NCBI RefSeq assembly: GCF_024347635.1
Contig: NZ_AP025510.1
Span: 2,480,001 to 2,544,000, forward strand
Direction of reading: 5' to 3'
From: Vibrio tasmaniensis
GTDB lineage: Bacteria; Pseudomonadota; Gammaproteobacteria; Enterobacterales; Vibrionaceae
DNA length: 64,000 nucleotides
Shown: in pieces, positions 17,840-28,748 of the stretch
How the letters are laid out: each line of letters opens with the position of its first letter
Position numbering within the stretch: position 1 is the first letter of the stretch
Position numbers and translations under genes: made by a program
The notes under the pieces: generated by a model
Databases searched by the model: none
Told to the model about the DNA's origin: nothing
Seen by the model: only the letters and a program-made list of their open reading frames with translations

Positions 17840-20029
17840 TTAGCCGGTTAAACGACTGCCTAAACCACTCACTCGTTCTGTTTTCACCTTAATTCCACGC
17901 TTCAACACGTTTGTATCACTGAACATCATCAGTCGTTTCTTAGCACGCGTGATACCCGTATAGATAAGCTCTCGCGTTAAAATAGGGCTGAAGTCTGGCG
18001 GTAAGATCATCAAAGTCAGATCAAATTCACTGCCTTGAGATTTGTGTATCGTCATCGCATAAGCGGTTTCATGATCGGGAACTCGGCTTGGTAGCACCGC
18101 TTTCACACTGCCATCTGGCAGTTCAAAATACACCTTCAAGCGATGAGTTGAGTCAGGCTGGCTTGAATCCGCCTCTAGCATACAGATACCGATATCACCA
18201 TTGTATAAACCCAAACCATGATCATTACGCGTTACCATGACTGGTCGCCCGTGATACCACAATTCATCGTTGTGCGGATTCACCAAGCATCTTGCGGCAA
18301 GTGCCCTTTCGATTCTGTGGTTGAGGCCTTTAACACCAAAATCCCCTTCACGAATAGAACATAACAGTCGACATTGACTGAACAAATCGAGCACCGATTT
18401 AGCTCGCGCTTCTTGGGTTTCTAATTCTTCTAGCGGCACATTCATTCGGTTGAGATACCCGCCATACTCATTGACTAAAGTGCGCAGCATCAAATTATAG
18501 CTATCACTCGACAGAGGATGGTTTTCAATGTCTCCAAACCCTTTAGCAAACACTTGGTCAACTTGACTGGCAGACCCGTTATTGATCGCTTTTGCCAACT
18601 GTCCGATACCTGAACGCGCATCGAAACGGTAACTCTTCTGCAGCATACACAAGCTATCCGCAATCGCAGCAGGAGGGTTAAGCGCTCCAGCTTTGACCTG
18701 CCCTGGTTTAGCGATCGCGTCAAAGCCGGTCATTTCTGCAATCAAATTGCCTTGCGCTGTGCTGTAGCCTGTTGAATTAAACGAGCAGATATCACCCAAC
18801 ACCGCTCCTGCCTCTACTGAAGCAAGTTGGTCTTTATCACCCAATAAAATGAGCCTTGCGTGCTCAGGAAGCGCATCCACCAGCTTATACATCATCGACA
18901 GATCGACCATCGATGCTTCATCCACCACCAAAATATCAAGGTGAAGTGGATTGCGTCGGTTATGTCTAAATTCAGCTCGATTAGGAATCGCACCCAGTAA
19001 GCGGTGTAAGGTACTGGATTCAGTCGGTATATTCGCCTTAACTTCTGGCGCTAGAGGCAATTGTTCAATCGCTTTACCAATCGACTCGGTTAAACGCGCC
19101 GCCGCTTTACCTGTCGGTGCGACTAATTTAATCGTTGGTGTTTTACCTTGACTGAGTGATTGCTCGACCATAGCCGACAGCAATTTGGTTACCGTGGTCG
19201 TTTTACCGGTACCCGGCCCACCAGAGATCACCGCGAAGCGACGACTTAACGCCACCGCTGCTGCGACCTTTTGCCAGTTCAAGCAAACAGATAAAGGCAC
19301 CAAGCTGTCTAGAGCATCTAAATCGGTCACTTGTTTGGCTTGAACAATCGCTTGGTCTATCGCGCCCCAATCCAGAACATGTTCATCGACAATATCTAGA
19401 TGGTCACACACCAGTTGTTGGCGTAATACCTGAGACGTTTGTTGGTTTGCTTCAGCCTTGGCTAAAGCGTTAAACAGAAAGTGATAACTGCGTGCGAATA
19501 ACTGATTCAATGTTTCGGTTAGCGATTTTTTTTGCTCAGAGTTGAACTCAACTGGCTTACTTAAACGGTTTAACGTTTCAGCCAACACAACTTCATAGTT
19601 CCAATAACGCTGTAAGTAGACACGCCGTCCATCAAACATTAGCGGCTTAACACAGTCATTGGTTGTGCCAACGAGGTTAGATGATTGCAAAACAGTCACC
19701 CAGTCAATCCCCAACAATTTTTGATTCAGTTGCAATGCCGTCTCACCATACAAACCAATTAGCTGAGCAAGATCTGTCTCTTGAACAAGCTGAGTACAGA
19801 TATGCCCCTTGCCTAATTCATGGCTCACCACCCCAGCTAGAAAGCCGATCTCTTGAGAGTGACTCGTCGCTTGCTGAGCAATAAAACGAGCAAACTGATA
19901 ATCCAATTGGCGAATTGAGCCCTTGGCTGCAAGGAACTTGAGTACATCCATGAGCTGTTCAGGGATAAGTGAAACTGGCTTAACAGAGTTCGCTGTTTCC
20001 ATACTGGTATTAGTGGTCGTTGTTGTCAT
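17840..20029 (-). CDS. recD: exodeoxyribonuclease V alpha subunit
   Basis: 5'-3' helicase subunit of RecBCD, which processes double-strand breaks and stops at Chi. 729 aa, longer than the E. coli protein (about 608). The Walker A motif GGPGTGKTTTV is at about residue 270. The DEAD-like Walker B is ILVVDEASMVDLSM, and the C-terminal SF1 motifs are AYAMTIHKSQGSEFD (motif V) and LIYTGITRAKKRL (motif VI). Its ATG overlaps the recB stop in TAATG, giving translational coupling. Extra length is spread over an N-terminal extension (MTTTTTNTSMETANSV) and an insertion near residues 430-460 (GQVKAGALNPPA). Confidence 0.94.
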   Translation of the reverse strand: MTTTTTNTSMETANSVKPVSLIPEQLMDVLKFLAAKGSIRQLDYQFARFIAQQATSHSQEIGFLAGVVSHELGKGHICTQLVQETDLAQLIGLYGETALQLNQKLLGIDWVTVLQSSNLVGTTNDCVKPLMFDGRRVYLQRYWNYEVVLAETLNRLSKPVEFNSEQKKSLTETLNQLFARSYHFLFNALAKAEANQQTSQVLRQQLVCDHLDIVDEHVLDWGAIDQAIVQAKQVTDLDALDSLVPLSVCLNWQKVAAAVALSRRFAVISGGPGTGKTTTVTKLLSAMVEQSLSQGKTPTIKLVAPTGKAAARLTESIGKAIEQLPLAPEVKANIPTESSTLHRLLGAIPNRAEFRHNRRNPLHLDILVVDEASMVDLSMMYKLVDALPEHARLILLGDKDQLASVEAGAVLGDICSFNSTGYSTAQGNLIAEMTGFDAIAKPGQVKAGALNPPAAIADSLCMLQKSYRFDARSGIGQLAKAINNGSASQVDQVFAKGFGDIENHPLSSDSYNLMLRTLVNEYGGYLNRMNVPLEELETQEARAKSVLDLFSQCRLLCSIREGDFGVKGLNHRIERALAARCLVNPHNDELWYHGRPVMVTRNDHGLGLYNGDIGICMLEADSSQPDSTHRLKVYFELPDGSVKAVLPSRVPDHETAYAMTIHKSQGSEFDLTLMILPPDFSPILTRELIYTGITRAKKRLMMFSDTNVLKRGIKVKTERVSGLGSRLTG

Positions 20030-23000
20030 TATAGAAGCCCCATCTGTCCAGTTTCATTATCATTCAATTGTGCTGAACGTCTGTCTATCACTTTACCGTC
20101 AATCAATTGATCCATTTCATCGAGCAAAGCCAATGTAGGTTTAGCCGAGAAAACACCTTGTTGAGATTGGCCGTCCATTCCTCTTAAGAACAAGTAATAA
20201 ACCCCACCGAAATGTTGTTCATAACTGTAATCCGCAACGCGGCTGCGTAAGAAACGGTGCAACGCCAAAGCATAGATTTGATATTGCAGGTCATAACGGT
20301 GGTCTGCCATCGCCGATTTCAATGCTTCACCATGGTAGACGGCAACGTCATCACCTAGATGGTTCGATTTCCAGTCGAGCACATAGTATTTACCTTGATG
20401 CTCAAACACCAAATCGATGAAGCCTTTCAGCATGCCTTGCACGGTTTGAAAGCCAAGGTCACCGGCTTTTGCTGATAGCGGATCGTGATATTGAATGGTT
20501 TGATTCAATTCAGATGCCGCTAACACTTCGATCGGCAACAAGAATTCCATCTCAATCAGTCGTTGAGTTGAGTCTTTCTCGCTCAGCTTTAAGTTCTTTC
20601 CATCTAAAGCCGTGTTTAGCACCGTATCAACAAGCTGTTGAAGCACAGGTAACCATTCGAGTTCGTATTGCTCTGACTCTAACAAGTGAGTGATTACTTG
20701 CGTGTTATGGTCACTGGTTGCTGGCTCGGTAAATTCAACATCCTCAAACAAGGTATGTAAGAAGGTACCTGGGCGAGCACCGCGAGGGAACGTGAATATA
20801 GAGCGTTCCGGTTCAATCAGTTCCGACTCATCTTGCTCATCAGCACAATCAATATCGAAGCCAGACACCTCAATCGTAGCGTCATGGCTTGCTCCGTGAC
20901 TACCTTGTTTTACAAGCCCCGAGTAACTGGTGATTCGCCAAGCTCGGTCAATTGAAGCCTTCAGTTCGCTAGCCTGTAAGTCGTCACTCACTTGTTCTGC
21001 CTGAACAAACACTTGCTCATGAGCGGTTGGTGTTTCAGACAGTAGTACGCTTGAATTCTTACCCTCAATCGCTGCCAAAGCTTGATTCAACTCAGCAATA
21101 CCTTGCTCCTGTCCATTTTGAACCAAGTAGCCCATCGCACTCAAATGCACACCCGTCGGCTCTTTAGTTGAGCGGCCTTTACGTAACGGTGCCATACCAA
21201 CGAAACAACCGTATACAGCACGAGTAAGCGCCACGTAAATCAAACGTAAGTCTTCTGCTAATCGCTCTTTATCGGCTTGTGCCAAAGCACTATCACTACC
21301 GGTAATATCAAGCACTGTGGTATCTGACTCGTGATCGTAGAACTTGCCTTCACTCGCTTCACGGTAACTTGCAACGAACGGCAAAAATACTAAGTCATAT
21401 TCCAAGCCTTTCGATTTATGAATAGTAACGATTTGAACCAAGTTTCTTTCTGATTCAAGGCGTTGGATGTCATCATCGCTTCCGCCTAAACCAATTTGTG
21501 CATCTGATATCGCTTCTGCTAGCCAACGTAACAAGCCATAGTCGCTGTCGAGTTCTTGCCTTGCTTGTTGCAGCAGGTCACCAATATGCATCAAATCAGT
21601 GAGTGAGCGATCACCATTTTCTTCTTCCAGTAAACGTTCCGCGAGATGTCGTTTACTGATCACGCTGCGAAGCATTGGTAGCACGCCGCGCTGTAGCCAC
21701 AACTTACGATATTCTCGAAATTCGTTAACAACGTTTTCCCACACCACTTCATCGTTGTTGAGTTCATCCAATGATGCGGCATCCAAAGCAAACAATTCCG
21801 ACGCTAAACTAGCACGCAATGCACGGTCGTTTTCAGGCGTCAACACCGCTTGCAATAGGCGTTGAATATCTTGTGCGACCAAGCTGGTGAATACGCTATC
21901 TCGGTTCGATAAGTAGACACTAGCGATGCCTTGTTCCGACAACGCGTTCTTAATCAGGCGACCTTCACTACCGGTTCGAACCAAAACAGCAATATCACCT
22001 GCATTCACGGCATGTTGTTTTTTGCCGTTATCAAAATAGGCTTGCTGATTTTGAGAAGCGGTCAGAATGGTTTGAATTTGACTCGCCGTCGCCTCAGCCA
22101 TTGCCTTGTGATATTCGCCCTTTGGTAACGGCTTATCTTCAGCCTCTTGCAACCAAAAGGTGAGTGCGTGCTGAGTTTCTCCGTTCATCACCCATTGGCG
22201 TTTGTCGGCCGATGGGCTAGCTGCGACGGGTAAAAATGGAATGTCTTGGTCATAGATAAACGGGCTATCCGAATTCATAAACACTTGATTTACCGCGCTG
22301 ACCATGTCAGCACTCGAACGCCAGTTAGTGCCTAGCGTGTAGTGAGCACTAACTTGGTTTCTCGCCTTGATATAGGTAAAGATATCCGCGCCACGGAAGC
22401 CATAGATAGCCTGCTTAGGGTCACCGATCATAAACAAGCCACACTGCGGATTATCTAGGTAGATTCGACTAAAAATACTGTATTGCAGCGGATCGGTATC
22501 TTGGAATTCATCAATCATAGCCACTGGGTATAAGGTGCGAATTCTCTCCACCAGCAAGGATTGCTCATCCACATCAATCGACGCGGATAACTGGGTCAGC
22601 AAGTCATCAAACGATAACCATTGCTTCTGCTGTTTAGCCTTGGCTAGCATAGTTCGACAGTGGGTAATCGCATGTGCCAACAATGGGGCTTTTAGATCTG
22701 CTGGGGAGTTTAAGAAGTCCTCAATAGCCTCAAACACCGCGTGTTGAGGAGCAGTACCTTTTGGTGTTTTTTCAATTAACGTGGCTTGTGAGAACTTCTC
22801 TAATTTATCTGGGAACTGGTAATCATGGGTGTCGCTCTGAGCCCATGCTGTTACCGCTTCTAACCAAGTCGGCAAAGACTTCTTGGTGTAGCTGCGCTTG
22901 TTCACATCCGATCCAGAAATCAAAGCCAAAAAGTCCGCTTCAGATTCACACCACAGCGCTTTAAGTTGCTTCACTTTGTCTAGGTTTTGATTGTGCAGAG

Positions 23001-23703
23001 TTTGTAAATCACCCGACATCGCATCTACCGTCAACTTCAGCGGAGAGCCCGTCAGGTAACGGTTTACGTCAGCCAATAGCGAAGCGGGAGAACCCCAGAT
23101 ATTGCGAACCTCACCTGCTAATTGAATTGGCAATGGGTAGAACTGTTTACGCCAATAATCGGCAACCACTTGCGCTTTAAGGTGGCTTTCATCGGTCACA
23201 AATTCATTATCAAAGCGGCTTCCAGACTCGAAGGCATTCTGAGTCAACATTCTCTGACAGAAACCGTGAATGGTGTATACCGCCGCTTCATCCATTTGCC
23301 TTTCAGCATTGAGCAGAGTTTTCGCCGCACCAGCATGATCATCGATGGCTTGTAACAAAGGAGCAATCACAGGGTCGTCACTTTGCCCGCGAGCAAACGC
23401 GATACGTGCATCATGGATTCGCGCACGGATACGATCTCGCAGCTCGGCCGTTGCCGCTTCAGTAAAGGTCACTACCAATATTTGATCTACGGTTAGTGGT
23501 TCATGGTGTCGAGTGGCTTCCGTAAGCTCGCCTTGCGGTGCAGCCGTGCCGTGCCCAAGCAGTAGGCGCAAGTACAAGCCAGCAATGGTGAATGTTTTAC
23601 CCGTACCCGCTGATGCTTCAATTAAACGCGCGCCATGAAGTGGAAACGTCATGGTATCAAGTGTTTGTGGAACGATTACCTGAGCACTGCTTGTGGTCGT
23701 CAT
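20029..23703 (-). CDS. recB: exodeoxyribonuclease V beta subunit
   Basis: 3'-5' helicase and the nuclease of RecBCD; it also loads RecA. 1224 aa (E. coli 1180). The N-terminal UvrD-like helicase has Walker A EASAGTGKTFTIAGLYLR (about 29-46), motif II VAMIDEFQDTDPLQ, and motif IV-VI elements IVTIHKSKGLEYDLVFLP and RLIYVALTRAVYG. The C-terminal RecB nuclease domain has LKGFIDLVFEHQGKYYVLDW followed by KSNHLG, carrying the Asp-Asp-Lys metal-binding and catalytic set, and then YDLQYQIYALALHRFL. recD follows with a one-base overlap. Unlike E. coli there is no ptrA gene between recC and recB. Confidence 0.95.
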   Translation of the reverse strand: MTTTSSAQVIVPQTLDTMTFPLHGARLIEASAGTGKTFTIAGLYLRLLLGHGTAAPQGELTEATRHHEPLTVDQILVVTFTEAATAELRDRIRARIHDARIAFARGQSDDPVIAPLLQAIDDHAGAAKTLLNAERQMDEAAVYTIHGFCQRMLTQNAFESGSRFDNEFVTDESHLKAQVVADYWRKQFYPLPIQLAGEVRNIWGSPASLLADVNRYLTGSPLKLTVDAMSGDLQTLHNQNLDKVKQLKALWCESEADFLALISGSDVNKRSYTKKSLPTWLEAVTAWAQSDTHDYQFPDKLEKFSQATLIEKTPKGTAPQHAVFEAIEDFLNSPADLKAPLLAHAITHCRTMLAKAKQQKQWLSFDDLLTQLSASIDVDEQSLLVERIRTLYPVAMIDEFQDTDPLQYSIFSRIYLDNPQCGLFMIGDPKQAIYGFRGADIFTYIKARNQVSAHYTLGTNWRSSADMVSAVNQVFMNSDSPFIYDQDIPFLPVAASPSADKRQWVMNGETQHALTFWLQEAEDKPLPKGEYHKAMAEATASQIQTILTASQNQQAYFDNGKKQHAVNAGDIAVLVRTGSEGRLIKNALSEQGIASVYLSNRDSVFTSLVAQDIQRLLQAVLTPENDRALRASLASELFALDAASLDELNNDEVVWENVVNEFREYRKLWLQRGVLPMLRSVISKRHLAERLLEEENGDRSLTDLMHIGDLLQQARQELDSDYGLLRWLAEAISDAQIGLGGSDDDIQRLESERNLVQIVTIHKSKGLEYDLVFLPFVASYREASEGKFYDHESDTTVLDITGSDSALAQADKERLAEDLRLIYVALTRAVYGCFVGMAPLRKGRSTKEPTGVHLSAMGYLVQNGQEQGIAELNQALAAIEGKNSSVLLSETPTAHEQVFVQAEQVSDDLQASELKASIDRAWRITSYSGLVKQGSHGASHDATIEVSGFDIDCADEQDESELIEPERSIFTFPRGARPGTFLHTLFEDVEFTEPATSDHNTQVITHLLESEQYELEWLPVLQQLVDTVLNTALDGKNLKLSEKDSTQRLIEMEFLLPIEVLAASELNQTIQYHDPLSAKAGDLGFQTVQGMLKGFIDLVFEHQGKYYVLDWKSNHLGDDVAVYHGEALKSAMADHRYDLQYQIYALALHRFLRSRVADYSYEQHFGGVYYLFLRGMDGQSQQGVFSAKPTLALLDEMDQLIDGKVIDRRSAQLNDNETGQMGLL

Positions 23704-24112
23704 GCCTTACTGCCTTCTGATAAATTAGTCTGTTACAAATGTGACCTAGCGTAGAAAACGTCATTCAATTTACGTCCTACGCCAATTTGTTAATAGTTAG
23801 TGCGATCTCTCTCACGGATCAATTCAGATCGCCTCGATACTATGCGCCCACGAGTTCAGGAGCGCGATTCGAGTTTTATACTCATTGCCTACTTTGAACC
23901 ACAGAATAATGGTCCCTCTGACCTGTGGCCGTACAGCGAACGCCCTACACTAATAATGATTTACTGGCGGCCACTTTATTTCCTGTACCTTGCTTCTCTT
24001 CACCTAGATTCCCTTCACCTTGAAAGCAAGCGTCCCAAATGTTTACCAGCCACTCTCTTTCGTCTTCTATTAATTTAGCGCATCCGCTATTGATCTTACC
24101 GATCACAACCAC
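23704..24112. other. recC-recB intergenic region without ptrA
   Basis: About 410 bp. E. coli has ptrA (protease III, over 2.8 kb) here. I find no protease remnant in either strand. A 92-codon plus-strand ORF at 23800-24078 has no ribosome site and low-complexity Leu/His repeats, so I do not call it. A dyad CCACAG...CTGTGG lies at about 23899-23928. The recBD promoter is probably inside. Confidence 0.5.
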
Positions 24113-27100
24113 CTACTCCTGATCTTCCAGATCGGCAGCAGCCAACCTTGCCGCCTGTAACACAAGCGTTGAATACATACGCGACTCAGCAGCCAATTCA
24201 TCATTCCACTTAGGCCAAATACGTGAGATGTAGGTATCTCGCCCCTCGCCCGTAAAGGCGAAGCTGTCATTAAAGGTATCGGCCATTTTCTTTAGGGACT
24301 TTTCTTCGTCATCGACCCACTTACCACGGCTAAAGCCAGCCTCAACACCAGCTAATGCAGTTTTCGGAAAGTAAGGTAATGGCGCTGTCATACCTTGATA
24401 AAACAGTCGCACTAACTCAGTCAGTAAACTCTTCGCCTGAAGCGCATCGCCAATCGGCTGTAGCGTTTGGTGAACCACGCCCTCTTTTCTGTCGTAGCCA
24501 ATAATATGAGTCGTTTTTCCGTGCCCCATCACTGCACAACATAGATGATCAATCCACGCTGCCAAATAATCTTGAGAGCGTATTTTTCCACTTCGGAATC
24601 GCACTAAACCTGATTGATAGTTTTGAGTTAACCAACCCGTCAAGCGAACAGGTTTACCTTCGCCTAACACATCAAATTCGATATTTACTTCGAGATCTTG
24701 CTGCGGTGATCCGCTCACAAATCGAATCTCTTTGGCTAAGTCTTCCGCTTGAACACGGTTAGTTTCAAATTCGATATCACCAAAAGCGCCGACAGGTAAT
24801 CGGCCCTGTGCTTTTTGTTCAGAGACAAACAATCGAACCGCTTCGTCTGCGCCTTCTGGGTGGTCCAACAGCACTTGCAGCAAAGCATCCTTAAGTTGGA
24901 AACTCTCTAAACCATTAAGTACGAACGGCTCATCGTCTTCCATTACCGGAAGCGGCGGCTCAAACACCACTTTTAGACGGCGATTAAAGAAGTACTGTAC
25001 TGGCAAACGCCAAAAACGCTGTAACTCAACCAGATCCAATTCTAACGGGTACGTTGCACCGAACAAATAGTCATCCAATGCGCGATTGAATTCACCACTG
25101 CGTTCACCAGAACGATTTGCCGCAGGTAGCCACTCTTTGGCATAACTCAATACATGGCTTGCGTCACCTTGAGTAAACGCTGCCGGGCTGAACGGTGTCA
25201 TGGTGTGTTCAAAGCTGATCGCTTGAGTCAGGTTGATGCCTGAATCATCACTTGGTAGGGCTTGGTCTTCACTTAAGCAGTAGTTCTGTTGGCAGTACTC
25301 AATTAACTCTGAAACCAATACCGACGGCACTCGCTCGGTATTATCTTGAATTGAACGGCCGACATAGCTGATGTATAAGCACTCTTGCGCCGACAACATC
25401 GCCTCTAAGAATAGATAGCGGTCATCATCACGACGAGAACGATCGCCCGGACGAGCTAGACTCTTTTTGCCTACGCCATTCGGCGAGCGAGTTTGGGCGC
25501 TCATCAAATCAAAACCTTCTGGTGGCATTGAGCGAGGGTAAACACCATCATTCATGCCTAACAAACAGACGGTTTTGAACGGAATCGAACGCATCGGCAT
25601 CAAGGTACAAAAGTTAACTTGCCCGGCTAAGAATCTCTGGCTAATACGCGCGCCAGATAACTTATTATTGAGGTACTGGTAGATAATGCTTGGCGACAGC
25701 TCTTGTTCATACAAGGCATCATCAAGCTGTTCATTCAGTTGCGAAAGCGCATCACGTATCGACTTAAGCACCACCTCGCCTTCCAGTTCAACCGCAAAGA
25801 AATCATCAATCATTTGCAGCAAGATTTCACGCCACATATCGATAGATTGAGTTTCAGTTAAGCGTTGACGGTAATGGGCAATACGATCGATAAAGTGAGC
25901 TAACTTACCTGCAAGTTCGGCGTTAATGCCTTGAACTTCGTTATAAGCGGCAATCGGAGAGTGTTCAGTTTCAAACAAACCTGCAGAGTCTGACATCGCA
26001 TAACCTAAGAGCATGCGCTGAATGCCGAATAGCCAAGTATTTTGCTCGGTCGCAGGTAAATCAAATTCTGTCGCCGTTGAAGCATCGACACCCCAACGGA
26101 TACCCGCTTCTTCAACCCATTGCTTGGCTTGCTCGAATTGAAACTCGTCAATACCAAAGCGTGCCATCATCGCAGGAATTTCTAACAGCTCTAGCAACTC
26201 AGAAGCTAGACAGCGCGTGTTTGGTAGCGCGACTAACTGCATGAAGGCGGTCAGAATTGGGCTTTCTTGGTCTGCGGTTCTATCAGAGATCGAGTAAGGG
26301 ATATAACGCTCACCCGGTGCATTACCAAATACCGCCTGAATCGCTGGGCTATAAGCATTAATGTCAGACACCATAACGATGATATCGCGTGGTTTCAGAG
26401 TCGGGTTGGCATCAAACATCGCCAACAACTGATCATGAAGGACTTCGACCTCACGCATTGGGCTGTGACACGCATGTACGGTCAGAGAGCGATCGCCAAG
26501 CTCAACCACCTGTTTATGGTTGCTGGAATCTAAGATGTGGTCGTCTTGATGCTCTTCTAACTGAAGAATATCAGCTTGCAATTGATGCAGCAGGTTATCC
26601 CTCTCAACATCAATAAAGAACTCATGCTCTTCGCTGTCTGATTGAGATAGCAAGAACAGGTTATCTCTGCCCAGCTTTCCCATAGACGCAAGTAAACTAT
26701 TACCCACGGCTTGGCTGGTATGCAGTTCGTCTTCAACGTTGGCTTCAATGCCATCTTTCAATGGTGATACTTCGCCTTCTAGTTGAGGTAAACCATCAAC
26801 CAACGCAAACTGCTTGCGACGCTGGGCTTCAACTCTTGCCAAATATTTACGGTCGCGAATATCGCCCCAGTAATGTTGGCAAGGGTTGGTAAACATCAAG
26901 TGCACATCAATCTGCTCGCCAAGTGCTTTCAACGCATCCATGTAACGAGGAGGCAGCGAAGAAATACCAAACACAAATAAGCGTTTCGGCAGATGCTGCA
27001 GCTGACCTTGTTGATTGGCTAACGCTTCAATGAAGTCGTGATACAAGTTACCACGGTGATATTTAGATTGGCCTTGGGACAGGGTCTGGTCATAGAGTGC

Positions 27101-27625
27101 TTGCCACAAAATCGGCTGCCAAGGGTGATCTTGTTGCCCTTCGTCATCAATAAGTTCAGAAACAGGTTCTCCCGCTTCCCACATCGCCATCCATTCAGGT
27201 CGATACACCAAGTAACCATCGAAGATATCGGCAATTTTCTCTGCCAATTGATACAACTTAGAGTCATCTTCATCATTTTCAAGATAACGTTGCAGAGGCA
27301 AGAAATCAGGGTGGTCAAGCTTAACGGGTAGTAAACTCATCAACTTCCACGTCATCGCTTCTTTGTTAAAAGCACTGCGTTTAGGTACATCAGGAAGCAC
27401 TTGGGTAAACATATCCCAAATGAAGGTTGCTGGAAGTGGGAAATCGATATTTGCTGCTACACCAAACTCTTTGGCGAGTTCCATCTTAAGCCATTGAGAC
27501 ATACCTGGGCTCTGAACCAAGATCTGCTCTTTTTCGAAAGGATTGGCTAAAGGATCACTTTTGATTAAGTGAACGAGAAGGATTTTTAAAGTATCAACTT
27601 TATTGGAATGGTAAACAGTAAACAA
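24113..27625 (-). CDS. recC: exodeoxyribonuclease V gamma subunit
   Basis: RecC, the subunit that splits the strands and recognises Chi. 1170 aa (E. coli 1122). The N-terminus MFTVYHSNKVDTLKILLVHL, then ILVQSPGMSQWLKMELA and ANIDFPLPATFIWDMFTQVL, match E. coli RecC closely. Further marks are VFGISSLPPRYMDALKALG, MREVEVLHDQLLAMF (a degenerate helicase region) and FCTLMPMRSIPFKTVCLLGM. The catalytic helicase residues are not expected in RecC and are not seen. It is transcribed towards recB and recD with a 410-bp gap. Confidence 0.95.
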   Translation of the reverse strand: MFTVYHSNKVDTLKILLVHLIKSDPLANPFEKEQILVQSPGMSQWLKMELAKEFGVAANIDFPLPATFIWDMFTQVLPDVPKRSAFNKEAMTWKLMSLLPVKLDHPDFLPLQRYLENDEDDSKLYQLAEKIADIFDGYLVYRPEWMAMWEAGEPVSELIDDEGQQDHPWQPILWQALYDQTLSQGQSKYHRGNLYHDFIEALANQQGQLQHLPKRLFVFGISSLPPRYMDALKALGEQIDVHLMFTNPCQHYWGDIRDRKYLARVEAQRRKQFALVDGLPQLEGEVSPLKDGIEANVEDELHTSQAVGNSLLASMGKLGRDNLFLLSQSDSEEHEFFIDVERDNLLHQLQADILQLEEHQDDHILDSSNHKQVVELGDRSLTVHACHSPMREVEVLHDQLLAMFDANPTLKPRDIIVMVSDINAYSPAIQAVFGNAPGERYIPYSISDRTADQESPILTAFMQLVALPNTRCLASELLELLEIPAMMARFGIDEFQFEQAKQWVEEAGIRWGVDASTATEFDLPATEQNTWLFGIQRMLLGYAMSDSAGLFETEHSPIAAYNEVQGINAELAGKLAHFIDRIAHYRQRLTETQSIDMWREILLQMIDDFFAVELEGEVVLKSIRDALSQLNEQLDDALYEQELSPSIIYQYLNNKLSGARISQRFLAGQVNFCTLMPMRSIPFKTVCLLGMNDGVYPRSMPPEGFDLMSAQTRSPNGVGKKSLARPGDRSRRDDDRYLFLEAMLSAQECLYISYVGRSIQDNTERVPSVLVSELIEYCQQNYCLSEDQALPSDDSGINLTQAISFEHTMTPFSPAAFTQGDASHVLSYAKEWLPAANRSGERSGEFNRALDDYLFGATYPLELDLVELQRFWRLPVQYFFNRRLKVVFEPPLPVMEDDEPFVLNGLESFQLKDALLQVLLDHPEGADEAVRLFVSEQKAQGRLPVGAFGDIEFETNRVQAEDLAKEIRFVSGSPQQDLEVNIEFDVLGEGKPVRLTGWLTQNYQSGLVRFRSGKIRSQDYLAAWIDHLCCAVMGHGKTTHIIGYDRKEGVVHQTLQPIGDALQAKSLLTELVRLFYQGMTAPLPYFPKTALAGVEAGFSRGKWVDDEEKSLKKMADTFNDSFAFTGEGRDTYISRIWPKWNDELAAESRMYSTLVLQAARLAAADLEDQE

Positions 27626-27752
27626 AGTGCACTCACGCTAATCTTGCCACAATATAAAGCCAGATTAGCATAAGTGCCGTGTTTGGATTAGGAATATAAG
27701 CTTATGAAATACTGAAAACTTAAGGTCCGTTTATCTTTTGAACTATTGCTTC

Positions 27753-28748
27753 TTACAATTTACTGCCTACCGCGCTTAGAACACGGTGAGGTTTGTAATT
27801 CATGTAATAACGAACCGCCACATAACCCACCACAAACGTTGCCACAATCAATTCTAGATACGCTAGACCGAATACTTGATTTATGTAATGCGCTTCAATA
27901 CCTTGTGCTTGCATCCAAGCCGCCAATTTGAATAGCGCCGTTGCACCAATCACGATTGGGAATGTAAACGCCGCATAGCCAGGGCTGAATGGCAGACGAA
28001 GTAGTTTGAAAAACGCGATGTAGATAATAAACGTCATCAACACTGCAATGCCAAAGAGTAACCCAATGATCACTGGCGAAGGATTTGCCGTCACCGTTAG
28101 GTAGCCAGCTAAAGATAGACTTGCTGGTGCCGCCATAATCGCAATGGTTGGTTTTGCTGCGTCAGGCACTTCATGAGAGAAGATCAAACGGTAGATCATA
28201 AGAGGTAGCATTACGGCATAAACCAATAAACCAAAGACTAAAGTCGCGTGAGCAACGGGTTCTAAGATCGGGTTACCTGAAAAAGAAACGTCTGCCACGA
28301 TAATACCGATTGGTGGCACAAACCAGCTTGGTACCATGTGGTGGATCTCAAACTGTTTTGCTCTGTGGTATAGGAAGCTCACCAAGAACACGACATGTAA
28401 CGCTACCGAAGCGAGCCACACAGCTTCTTGTAAGAATTGAGAGATCGGAGCCAACGAAGCAGACACCACCATACAACCCATTGCGAATGTGGGTACAACA
28501 CTGCCAACAACAGGGTGAGCAAGGTCTTCACGTAATAAGTGGCCGTGAATCAAAAATTTCACAGCTAAAACAAGAAGCAATACCGCCGCAATACCAGCAC
28601 TGACCCACTGCACCAAACCCGGTGTGTGCAAAATACCTTGTGCGACTAAAACACCATCCCAACACCAGCCTAAACTTGCAATTGCGAGTGCTAACCCTGC
28701 CATGGGAGTTGGAGCTCCTGTTAATCTATATTTAATACGTTGAATCAT
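27753..28748 (-). CDS. TDT family transporter (TehA/SLAC1-like)
   Basis: Membrane protein of the tellurite-resistance/dicarboxylate transporter family, 331 aa, with about ten hydrophobic helices. It opens LTGAPTPMAGLALAIASLGW, the family's N-terminal signature; HHMVPSWFVPPIGIIVADV and LPFSPGYAAFTFPIVIGATA are also characteristic. Relatives export or channel anions such as tellurite, malate or sulfite. Which of these is moved here cannot be read from sequence. It is divergent from a LysR-type regulator 161 bp away, a typical regulator-target pair. The start is ATG 28748 with AAGAGAGG upstream. Confidence 0.85.
   Translation of the reverse strand: MIQRIKYRLTGAPTPMAGLALAIASLGWCWDGVLVAQGILHTPGLVQWVSAGIAAVLLLVLAVKFLIHGHLLREDLAHPVVGSVVPTFAMGCMVVSASLAPISQFLQEAVWLASVALHVVFLVSFLYHRAKQFEIHHMVPSWFVPPIGIIVADVSFSGNPILEPVAHATLVFGLLVYAVMLPLMIYRLIFSHEVPDAAKPTIAIMAAPASLSLAGYLTVTANPSPVIIGLLFGIAVLMTFIIYIAFFKLLRLPFSPGYAAFTFPIVIGATALFKLAAWMQAQGIEAHYINQVFGLAYLELIVATFVVGYVAVRYYMNYKPHRVLSAVGSKL

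Noticed and set aside
23800..24078. 92-codon plus-strand ORF between recC and recB
   Set aside because: No ribosome site, Leu/His low-complexity repeats, and antisense to the operon; more likely chance.
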